Assembly: GCA_034437895.1 (NCBI GenBank)
Contig: DAOTTO010000289.1
Span: forward strand, 1 to 11,200
DNA length: 11,200 nt
Direction: 5' to 3'
DNA from: JANRLJ01 sp034437895
Lineage (GTDB): Bacteria > Chloroflexota > Anaerolineae > Aggregatilineales > Phototrophicaceae
This document shows positions 1 to 6,926 of this stretch, piece after piece. The notes beneath the pieces were generated by a model. The model searched no databases. It worked only from the letters and a program-made list of their open reading frames with translations, and had not been told where the DNA came from. How positions within the stretch are numbered: the first letter of the stretch is position 1; each line of letters opens with the position of its first letter. The position numbers were made by a program, and so were the translations under genes.

Positions 1-400
1 GGTCGAACCAAAGGTTCGCGGTAAGCGCTGTCTCCTTTCAAGGGTAGCGGACAATAATCCCCGAAGGGATACCGTTTTTTAAGTTACCTATGGAAAACGG
101 TCAAACCTACACCGCTTGCGCGGGTAACGTCCTCCTCGACAAAGTGAGCGGCCTGTACTTTCCCGAACTTGCACTGGCTTCGTACCCCGTAGGCCTGTTT
201 AACAAGTAGGTTCTAGTGCTTCGGGCTGGAGCGTCACCCGAAGGTAGGTCTTGAACACTTACCGCTAACGTAGCCCGATAAGGCAAAATGCCTTCTGGCT
301 GAGTCTGGTCAGCGCCGGACTTGGTGCAAACTTCGTTTGCCGTCTACAAGTCCCTAGCTTTAGCTATGGGGTCGCTGACCTGAGTTGTGTCGGCAGACCT
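1..400 (-). ncRNA. Large structured RNA, possible IscB/IsrB-associated HEARO (omega) RNA, 3' end beyond window
   Basis: There is no credible reading frame here, but many perfect helices. In plus coordinates: 307-314/373-380 (8 bp) encloses a three-way junction holding 317-323/347-353 with 326-331/335-340 inside it, plus a small TAGC/GCTA hairpin. Further helices are 280-285/289-294, 219-225/237-243, 150-154/191-195, 72-78/94-100, 57-61/66-70 and 4-9/13-18. Orientation is set by loops: read on the minus strand, 57-70 closes with UUCG on a C-G pair and 112-123 closes with the GNRA loop GCAA; neither is canonical on the plus strand. Size, compactness and an ATGA immediately 5' (404-401 on minus) recall HEARO/omega RNAs, which precede an IscB or IsrB gene. 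That gene would lie left of position 1. RNase P, tmRNA and group I/II signatures were looked for and not found. I am confident that it is a structured RNA on this strand, and only moderately confident of the class. Confidence 0.55.
32..38 (-). promoter_or_regulatory. Shine-Dalgarno-like AAAGGAG inside the RNA's 3' part
   Basis: Read on the minus strand, AAAGGAG sits near the left edge of the structured RNA, as expected if a protein gene follows the RNA. However, no ATG or GTG occurs within a normal distance. The nearest candidate is a TTG at 11-9, about 20 bases away and inside the last hairpin. It may be a degenerate or coincidental site, or the real start may lie outside the window. Confidence 0.2.
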
Positions 401-522
401 CATTATAACATTAGGCGCATAGATGTTCTGTCCTCATAGGTCAATCATCAGGGATACATCAGCTTAACTTCTTATCAGGAATAATTATTTCTAAAATCCT
501 CTCAATTTAAGACACTTAGTGC

Positions 523-528
523 TATAAT
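523..528 (+). promoter_or_regulatory. Probable -10 element of the kinase-STAND-WD40 gene
   Basis: A perfect TATAAT lies 47 bases upstream of the ATG at 576, which would give an untranslated leader of roughly 40 bases. The -35 region is poor: TCTCAA at 500-505 with a 17-base spacer is the best fit. The rest of 421-575 is AT-rich with no other recognised element, and there is no strong Shine-Dalgarno sequence before the ATG, only a weak TAGG about 10 bases upstream. Confidence 0.5.
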
Positions 529-575
529 TCCGCCACATCACACCATTACCGATGCCCAAAAAATAGGTTTTACGT

Positions 576-3500
576 ATGGAAAATTACGCGGGTCGCGTCA
601 TCAAAAGTTATGAGCTGAAAGATATGATCGGGGAAGGCGGTTTCGGTGCGGTCTATCGCGCCTATCAACCGTTGATCCGTCGTGAAGTCGCTGTCAAAAT
701 CATCCTGCCGCAACATGCCAACCGTGCCGAGTTCATTCGGCGGTTTGAAACAGAAGCCCAGCTTGTCGCTCGCTTAGAGCATCCTTTCATCGTCCCCCTA
801 TATGATTACTGGCGTGAGCCAAGTGGTGCCTATCTGGTCATGCGTTGGCTGCGCGGCGGCAGCCTACAAGACTCGCTCAAGAAAGATGGCGCGTGGAATC
901 CGGTTAAAGTGAGCAAAATGCTCAACCAGATCGCCGAAGCACTCACTGTCGCGCATCGTCAAGGGGTCATCCATCGTGATCTTAAATTGGAAAATATCCT
1001 TTTAGATGAAAGTGGTAACGCTTATCTAAGCGACTTCGGCATCGCAAAAGACACTGTTGGCAAAGATCGAATCACCCAAAACAATGCGATTCTCGGCTCG
1101 CCAGCGTATCTATCGCCTGAGCAAATTAAAGGCGAGGATGTCACGCCCCAATCCGACATTTATTCGCTCGGTATTATGCTGTTTGAACTTCTGACGGGTA
1201 AAATGCCGTTTGAAGAAAGCAGCCCGGCGACTCTGCTTTACAAACATCTCAGCGAACCCCTGCCAGACCTGCTTAACTTCAAGCCGGATCTGCCGCCTGC
1301 CTTGAATGATGTTATTCAACGCGCAACCGCCAAAGACCCCGACGCACGTTTTGCAGATACCATCTCACTAGCGGCAGATTTCCGAAGGGCAATTAAGTCC
1401 GACGCGGAAAGTTACAGCGAGACCGGAACCGCCCTTATCACGTCTACTGGCATTATGATGCCTGATCCAGAAAACCCCTATAAAGGGTTACGTGCCTTCC
1501 AGCAGTCTGATGCAGCCGATTTTTTTGGGCGCAAGCATCTGGTAGAGCGTTTACTGGATCGCCTAAACGAAGCGGATGACTATGCCAGTTTCTTGGCTGT
1601 CGTGGGGCCAAGCGGAAGCGGCAAATCCAGCGTCGTGAAAGCCGGCCTCATTCCTGCTCTGCGACGTGGAGCCTTAATCGGCTCGGAAGATTGGTTCATT
1701 GTCGAAATGGTGCCAGGTGTAGACCCAATGGAAGAATTGGAAGCGGCACTTTTGCGAATTGCCGTCAACCCACCCGCCAGCCTCTTAACGCAGTTGAATG
1801 AGGATACACGCGGCCTCGTCCGCGCCGTTAAGCGGGTGCTGCCGGACGACAACACCGAGCTAGTTATCGTCATTGACCAATTTGAAGAATTATTTACGCT
1901 GGTCGATGATGAAGCACAGCGCACCCATTTCTTAGATAGTTTGCTCATGGCCGTGAGCGAATCGCGCAGTCGAATGCGCGTTATTATTACGTTACGTGCC
2001 GATTTCTATGATCGCCCCCTCAATTACGCCCGCTTTGGCGAATTAATGCGCCGTCGCACAGAAATTGTGCTGCCGCTTACGCCGGAAGAATTGGAACAAT
2101 CCATCACCGGGCCAGCGCTGCGGTCTAGCATCATACTAGAACCCGGACTTGTGACGCACATCGTCGCCGATGTTAATGAGCAGCCTGGAGCGCTCCCGCT
2201 TTTGCAATATGCCCTCACTGAGCTTTTTGAGCGTCGAGAGGGGCGCACCTTGACGATGAAGGCCTACAGCGACATTGGTGGAACACTAGGAGCCTTGGCG
2301 CAGCGTGCTGATGAACTCTACGAAGGATTAGGCGATGAAGGGCAAGAAGCGGCTCGCCAGCTCTTTTTACGGCTCGTCACCCTGGGCGAAGGCACTGAAG
2401 ACACCCGTCGTCGCGCTCATTTAGCTGAGTTGCTTTCCATTGGCGAAGACCGTGATGAAATGTCAACGGTGATTGATGCCTTTGGGCGTTATCGTCTCAT
2501 GACTTTCGATCATGACCCCGGAACGCGCAGTTCTACCGTCGAAGTGGCGCATGAAGCCCTTATCCGTCAATGGGGACAGCTGCGCGAATGGCTAAACGAA
2601 AGCCGCGAAGATTTACGCGCCCAGCGCAGACTGATCTCGGCAACCGAAGAGTGGCTGGCCTCTAAGAAAGATCGCAGTTATTTGGTGCGTGGCGCACGAT
2701 TGCAGCAGTTTGAAGAATGGCAAACGACGAGCAAACTTGCCCTCAATAGCGATGAGGCGGAATATCTCCGTGCCAGCATCGCGGAACGTGAACAGGCCGA
2801 AGCAGCAGAAAAAATCCGCCAAGAACGCGAGGCAGGCTTGGAACAGCGCTCGCGTAATCGACTCCGTGCATTGGTGGGTGTGATGAGTGTCGCCGCCGTT
2901 ATTGGCCTTGCTTTAGCCTTCATTGCTTTTTCCGAAGGCCGCCGCGCCCAGGCTGCACGAACCGATGCAGAAGCCAGCGCCGCAGAAACCAATGGGCTGG
3001 CGCTCGCCGCCAATGCTCGCAATGCCTTGATAGAAGACAACACCTCGCTCGGCTTATCGCTCGCCATAGAAGCCGAGAACGCATACCAACCCGCCCCAGT
3101 AGAAGTGATGCGTGTTTTAGCCAGCGCCGCTTTTGGTCCTGGTGTACGTTATCGCTTTGAAGGGCATGAAAAAGCCGCCCTCAATGTCGCTTTCAGCCCT
3201 GATGGGCGCACCAGCGTGTCCACATCTGCTGACGGCACAATTCGGATTTGGGATAATCAAACAGGCCAAGAAATACGCCGGATTGATGCACCCGATAACA
3301 TTCCTACAAGTGCGGTTTACAGCCCTGATAGCCAAACAATTTTGACCAGCGGCACCGATAGTAAACTCTATTTATGGGATGCTGAAAGCAGCGATCTCAT
3401 CCGCACGTTTGCAGGGCATGAACAAGCAACCACATCGGTTGTCTTTAGTGCAGACGGACGACAGGCGCTTTCCGGTTCGCTTGACCATACGCTGCGTTTA

Positions 3501-5147
3501 TGGGATGTGGAAACAGGCGAGGCCATTCGTATTTTTGAAGGACATAATGGTGTCGTACTTGATGTTGATCTCAGCGCAGATGGGCGTTACGCGGCCTCTA
3601 GCTCAGGCGATGTTAGCATCAGCAATGATACGGCGGATGCCACTGACCGCACCATCCGTATTTGGGATATCGAAACAGGCGAGCAACTCTGGCAATTTGC
3701 GCCGCCCGGCGGCTTTATGCGAACCGTTAAGTTCAGCCCCGACAGTCGCTATGCGCTTTCCGCTACGTGGAGCAGCACAACGGGAGGAATTCTGAGCCTG
3801 TGGAATCTCGAAACAGGCGAAGAAGCCCGCCGCTTTTATGGACATACTGATATTATTTCGGGTGTTGCTTTCTCGCCAGATGGTGGGACGATTATCTCTG
3901 CGTCGTGGGATCGGACATTGCGTTTATGGAACATCACCAATGGCATTGAAGTCGCTCGATTTGAAGTATTTAATGACCGCTTGCTCAATCTTGCCATTAG
4001 CCCAGATGGGCAGTACGCGCTTGTGCCATCGGGTAATTTGGGCGGTAACGAGATCGAACAGGAACGCGACAATAGTACAGATACCAGTGTGTGGCTGATT
4101 GACCTGCAAAGCCGTAATGAAGTGCATCGTTTTACCGGCTCACAAGATTGGGTCTGGAGCATGGACATCAGCCCGGATGGACAATTAGCAGTTTCAGGTT
4201 CAGGGCCACTGAGTCCGCCCATCGCTGATTCCAGTGTGCGTATTTGGGATATAGCAACTGGAGAAGTCCTGCATCAAATGACGGGTCACATCGACACGGT
4301 TGAAGGGGTCGAATTTAGCCCTGATGGGGAGACGGTTTTATCGAGCGGTTGGGATGGTTATGTCATTCTTTGGGATGTCGCCACCGGGGCGGAAATTCGC
4401 CGCTTCCGTAACGGTGAACGGAGTCATAGCGGACGTGTCACTAATGTCGCCTACAGTCCTGACGGGACAACCGCCGCATCCTGCGACAGCGACGGCCTGA
4501 TTATTTTATGGGATGTCGCAACGGGAGACGAAATCCGTAATTTTGAAGGGCATGAAGGCGAAGTCGGCAACATCGCCTTTAGCCCCGATGGTACGATCCT
4601 TGCTTCCGCATCTGATGATCGCACGGTACGCCTTTGGGACGTAGCGACGGGCAGCGAAATCCGTCGTTTTGGCACAGACGGTATCGCCCATGACGACACA
4701 GGTAATGATGTTGCCTTTAGCCCAGACGGAACGATGCTGCTCTCCAGTTCATGGGACAGCACCATCAAGCTATGGGATGTGGCGACAGGCAGCCAAATTC
4801 GCAGCTTTGAAGGTCATAACGGCCCGACTTTCGGCCTTGCCTTCAGCCCGGATGGGCAGGTTTTTCTTTCTACCTCGTCGGATACAACCGTGCGGATGTG
4901 GGATATCGCCAGCGGACAAGAAATTCGGCGGCTTAATGGACACACTAACTGGACTTCAGAAGTTGGCTTTACGCCTGATGGCAAATTCGCGCTTTCCAGC
5001 GGGCAAGACAATACCCTGCGCCTCTGGCAAGTTCCCCGCACCCCTGATGAAATCGTCGCTTGGGCAGAAGCAAATCGTTATGTACGCGCTTTAACCTGTA
5101 ACGAGCGCAAGCAGTATCGCCTTGAGACTGACCCATTATGTGAGTAA
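576..5147 (+). CDS. Ser/Thr protein kinase - nSTAND ATPase - transmembrane - WD40 fusion protein
   Basis: 1523 residues. The kinase domain spans about residues 12-275 with the catalytic set present: glycine loop GEGGFG (19-24), VAVK with ATP-binding K41, HRD 133-135, K137, N140, DFG 153-155 and SPE 180-182. It should be an active Hanks-type (PknB-like) kinase. After a short linker, an nSTAND domain opens with NPYKGLRAF at about 300. It has a P-loop GPSGSGKSS (344-352), Walker B VIVIDQFEE (D434), and family motifs ALPLLQYAL (539 on) and VAHEALIRQW (657 on). A charged, probably coiled stretch (about 725-762) precedes one membrane helix (about 765-785). Fourteen WD40 repeats follow (about 860-1485), enough for two seven-bladed propellers, and then a Cys-containing tail. 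In one helix-topology reading the propellers face outward as a sensor and the kinase and ATPase face the cytoplasm. Ligand and phosphorylation targets are unknown. The gene is monocistronic, with its own promoter and a terminator. Assignment by domain is very secure; the biological role is inferred. Confidence 0.95.
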   Translation: MENYAGRVIKSYELKDMIGEGGFGAVYRAYQPLIRREVAVKIILPQHANRAEFIRRFETEAQLVARLEHPFIVPLYDYWREPSGAYLVMRWLRGGSLQDSLKKDGAWNPVKVSKMLNQIAEALTVAHRQGVIHRDLKLENILLDESGNAYLSDFGIAKDTVGKDRITQNNAILGSPAYLSPEQIKGEDVTPQSDIYSLGIMLFELLTGKMPFEESSPATLLYKHLSEPLPDLLNFKPDLPPALNDVIQRATAKDPDARFADTISLAADFRRAIKSDAESYSETGTALITSTGIMMPDPENPYKGLRAFQQSDAADFFGRKHLVERLLDRLNEADDYASFLAVVGPSGSGKSSVVKAGLIPALRRGALIGSEDWFIVEMVPGVDPMEELEAALLRIAVNPPASLLTQLNEDTRGLVRAVKRVLPDDNTELVIVIDQFEELFTLVDDEAQRTHFLDSLLMAVSESRSRMRVIITLRADFYDRPLNYARFGELMRRRTEIVLPLTPEELEQSITGPALRSSIILEPGLVTHIVADVNEQPGALPLLQYALTELFERREGRTLTMKAYSDIGGTLGALAQRADELYEGLGDEGQEAARQLFLRLVTLGEGTEDTRRRAHLAELLSIGEDRDEMSTVIDAFGRYRLMTFDHDPGTRSSTVEVAHEALIRQWGQLREWLNESREDLRAQRRLISATEEWLASKKDRSYLVRGARLQQFEEWQTTSKLALNSDEAEYLRASIAEREQAEAAEKIRQEREAGLEQRSRNRLRALVGVMSVAAVIGLALAFIAFSEGRRAQAARTDAEASAAETNGLALAANARNALIEDNTSLGLSLAIEAENAYQPAPVEVMRVLASAAFGPGVRYRFEGHEKAALNVAFSPDGRTSVSTSADGTIRIWDNQTGQEIRRIDAPDNIPTSAVYSPDSQTILTSGTDSKLYLWDAESSDLIRTFAGHEQATTSVVFSADGRQALSGSLDHTLRLWDVETGEAIRIFEGHNGVVLDVDLSADGRYAASSSGDVSISNDTADATDRTIRIWDIETGEQLWQFAPPGGFMRTVKFSPDSRYALSATWSSTTGGILSLWNLETGEEARRFYGHTDIISGVAFSPDGGTIISASWDRTLRLWNITNGIEVARFEVFNDRLLNLAISPDGQYALVPSGNLGGNEIEQERDNSTDTSVWLIDLQSRNEVHRFTGSQDWVWSMDISPDGQLAVSGSGPLSPPIADSSVRIWDIATGEVLHQMTGHIDTVEGVEFSPDGETVLSSGWDGYVILWDVATGAEIRRFRNGERSHSGRVTNVAYSPDGTTAASCDSDGLIILWDVATGDEIRNFEGHEGEVGNIAFSPDGTILASASDDRTVRLWDVATGSEIRRFGTDGIAHDDTGNDVAFSPDGTMLLSSSWDSTIKLWDVATGSQIRSFEGHNGPTFGLAFSPDGQVFLSTSSDTTVRMWDIASGQEIRRLNGHTNWTSEVGFTPDGKFALSSGQDNTLRLWQVPRTPDEIVAWAEANRYVRALTCNERKQYRLETDPLCE

Positions 5148-5153
5148 TTCCCC

Positions 5154-5189
5154 AAAACGGATAGAGGCATACCGTTTTTATGCCTCTAT
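5154..5189. terminator. Bidirectional terminator with two overlapping hairpins between convergent genes
   Basis: This lies in the 49-base gap between two converging stop codons. Hairpin B is a perfect 10-bp inverted repeat, ATAGAGGCAT (5161-5170) with ATGCCTCTAT (5180-5189). Hairpin A pairs AAAACGG (5154-5160) with CCGTTTT (5172-5178), and its 3' arm runs into five T residues. On the minus strand the 5' arm of A supplies a following run of four T. The arms interleave, so A and B cannot both form fully. The position and A/T flanks fit a shared terminator for both genes. Confidence 0.7.
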
Positions 5190-5196
5190 TTCGGCT

Positions 5197-6771
5197 TCAT
5201 TTCCCGCGTAGGCTTCGGCCAAAAGATACCATTGGGGCAAACACCCACCGAATCAGCCGCACCAGCCGCGCTAACACAATCACTAAAATTTCGGGGCGTT
5301 GTACGGCAAGAATCGGATAAACCTCGGCATCCTCTGCTTGTAAAATATAATTCGCCGCCGCAATGCCCGTCACGGTTGCGCGTTCCATCCACAAAGATGG
5401 CGTATCAAACCCGACCCAATCCCCACAAGCGAATATCTCCGCCCAAGGTGTTTTTACATGCAAGCTGTCCGCTGTTGGAACACGAAATTGAGTATGAGTC
5501 CGGCTGTTGCGCCGTACTGCCCCATAAACAAACGAACCTTTTAGCTCGGGAAATGCCCGTTGAATATCATCTACAGCGAGAATAAGTAAGTTGTTTTCGG
5601 GCTGATCCAGCAGCGCATCGTTGCCATAAAGATGCACCTCAATTGCACTTCCGCCTATAGTTTCGTGCCACTCCCGAAATTCCTCATACATCCGATGCAG
5701 CCAAAAAAAATTATCCGGCACAAAATCCCCAGTGAACATGCCTCCGTGCGTCCCTTCTCGTGGAGAACGGCTGAACCACACCCGAACAGCTACGCTTCGC
5801 ACCGCCGAGGGGAATTTTAGTCCACTAGCAATCGAAGCCGTAGTTTCTCCCGCGCACAAAATCCGCTGGGCAGCCGGGGCATAAGTTGCCAGAATAATGT
5901 GCCGCGCTCGGAATGAACGCCGACCCCGCCGACCCGAATCCTCTACAACAATGCGCCAATATTCGCCCTCACGTTCAAGCGATTGTGCGTTTATCCCGCC
6001 AATAACGCGTCCGCCACTTTGCTCAATATGATTTACAAGCGGCTGGATTATGCTTTCATGTGAATTAGCCGGGAAATATTGCATCTTCCAAGAGTCGCGC
6101 CGCATCATCGTGTAAAATCGCAGCGCCGCGATGAAGGCCGTCAGCGAAATTGTTTCGGGATGTGCCGCCAGCAGATTTGCGCCCAAGCCGGTAAAGGTGG
6201 CGCGGAGATTGGGTGTCCATCCGCGAAAAAACTCTTTCATCTTTAATCCATCAAGCGCTACACCTTCACGGATAGGATCGAACCCTACCGTCCACAAAAT
6301 ACTAAACAAGACCCCCGGCAGCGAGAGAAAATCTAAAGGCGTAATCGTTTGCCAGATGCGCGGATGAAACAAAAGTTGCAAATAATGAAACGGTGCAGGC
6401 AGCCAACGTGAGCGCACCGCGTTACCCGCCTCGATTGACCGCACTTCCCGCCCCCAGCGGTTGATCCACTCTTCACCGCCAGAGGTAATCAATTGCGTAT
6501 CGGTAAATCGCTCTAGGGTCGCACGAAGGTTATTGTAATTGCCCCAAACGGCATGAACGCCATGATCGGGGTTAAACGCCCACTGCCGCCCCTCATAGTC
6601 AAAACTGTCGGCATCACCGCCCGAAAGCCTGCCACCCGGCCATTTCGAATCAGCCTCTAACACAATTGGCGGTATACCCCGTGCTGCTAAATGTGCCGCC
6701 GCCGTCAGCCCTGCCAAGCCCCCACCGATAATGACAACTGGAAACACATCGTCTTGATTTTGTTCAGCCAA
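5197..6771 (-). CDS. FAD-dependent oxidoreductase, carotenoid desaturase/amine oxidase-like
   Basis: 524 residues, of typical length for phytoene-desaturase-like flavoproteins. The N-terminal Rossmann FAD site is plain: VVIIGGGLAGL with glycines 16-18 and 21, the ribose-binding E39 ending the second strand, then the GGR motif (46-48). Near the C-terminus, ACGDWVGFDTPSLWMERATVTG (split motif; GD at 450-451, MER at 462-464) is the second FAD-binding motif of this superfamily. A hydrophobic, Arg-dotted tail (about 493-515) could bind the membrane, as expected for an enzyme acting on lipids such as carotenoids. The start is TTG, about 10 bases after a GAGG Shine-Dalgarno; an ATG 10 bases upstream is out of frame and soon hits a stop. 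GTG at residue 9 is an alternative start just before the FAD motif. No carotenoid genes flank it, so the substrate cannot be assigned. An extended -10 lies close upstream. Confidence 0.85.
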   Translation of the reverse strand: MAEQNQDDVFPVVIIGGGLAGLTAAAHLAARGIPPIVLEADSKWPGGRLSGGDADSFDYEGRQWAFNPDHGVHAVWGNYNNLRATLERFTDTQLITSGGEEWINRWGREVRSIEAGNAVRSRWLPAPFHYLQLLFHPRIWQTITPLDFLSLPGVLFSILWTVGFDPIREGVALDGLKMKEFFRGWTPNLRATFTGLGANLLAAHPETISLTAFIAALRFYTMMRRDSWKMQYFPANSHESIIQPLVNHIEQSGGRVIGGINAQSLEREGEYWRIVVEDSGRRGRRSFRARHIILATYAPAAQRILCAGETTASIASGLKFPSAVRSVAVRVWFSRSPREGTHGGMFTGDFVPDNFFWLHRMYEEFREWHETIGGSAIEVHLYGNDALLDQPENNLLILAVDDIQRAFPELKGSFVYGAVRRNSRTHTQFRVPTADSLHVKTPWAEIFACGDWVGFDTPSLWMERATVTGIAAANYILQAEDAEVYPILAVQRPEILVIVLARLVRLIRWVFAPMVSFGRSLRGK

Positions 6772-6794
6772 GCGAACCCATCCTCAAAAACCCC

Positions 6795-6803
6795 ATCATA
6801 CCA
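6795..6803 (-). promoter_or_regulatory. Extended -10 promoter of the oxidoreductase gene
   Basis: On the minus strand TGGTATGAT (TGnTATGAT, an extended -10) ends 23 bases before the TTG start, giving a leader of roughly 15-20 bases. No good -35 is seen, as is usual for extended -10 promoters. The same TGnTATGATG pattern precedes the SH3-hydrolase gene. Confidence 0.45.
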
Positions 6804-6826
6804 AAAGGGCGACCCTTTGCCGCCCT
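6803..6826 (-). terminator. Weak intrinsic terminator downstream of the SH3-hydrolase gene
   Basis: On the minus strand AGGGCG (6826-6821) pairs with CGCCCT (6811-6806) across a 9-base loop, and the stem runs into TTTT. It lies about 100 bases past the hydrolase stop and just before the oxidoreductase promoter, so it probably separates the two transcripts. The T tract is short, so read-through is likely. Confidence 0.4.
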
Positions 6827-6926
6827 CATATTTTAGAGAAGCTGTTTGGTAGCTGTAGGGAATGACCGATGTGTCACTCCTAGCAAACTTACCTGCATGT
6901 GCATCCCAGTGATCCCTATTTCCCAA

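Noticed and set aside
1..20. GGTTCGA-like T-loop at the left edge on the minus strand, suggesting a tRNA or tmRNA 3' end
   Set aside because: The bases form a simple 6-bp hairpin (4-9/13-18) with a 3-base loop, and no acceptor stem or tmRNA 5' GGATTCGAC-type sequence is found in the 400 bases that would contain it.
1..400. RNase P RNA, group I intron or group II domain V
   Set aside because: The conserved RNase P blocks (GAGGAAAGUCC, ACAGAA), the group I core and the domain V AGC...GAAA pattern were sought on both strands and not seen.
402..407. TATAAT on the minus strand as the promoter of the structured RNA
   Set aside because: It overlaps the RNA's predicted 5' edge and any proposed guide, has no -35 at a proper distance, and would start transcription inside the structure. 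It may be chance in AT-rich flank.
2678..3067. 129-codon minus-strand frame inside the kinase-WD40 gene
   Set aside because: It is Ala/Ser/Arg-rich as expected for an antisense shadow of the coiled-coil and membrane-helix codons. The sense frame has clear domain motifs throughout.
3144..5040. Tandem DNA repeats or a CRISPR-like array suggested by recurring TGGGATGT units
   Set aside because: The period is irregular around 126 bases and in frame; these are WD40 protein repeats with diverged codons, not identical DNA repeats with spacers.
6705..6926. 73-codon minus-strand frame between the hydrolase and oxidoreductase genes
   Set aside because: It runs through the terminator hairpin and promoter and overlaps the oxidoreductase start in another frame, with no ribosome site and no recognisable motif.
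6841..6926. TAGGGA/TCCCTA with TCACT/AGTGA inverted repeats after the hydrolase stop
   Set aside because: A 12-base bulge and a loop of about 30 bases make it a weak structure with no T tract. It is not convincing as a terminator or riboregulator.
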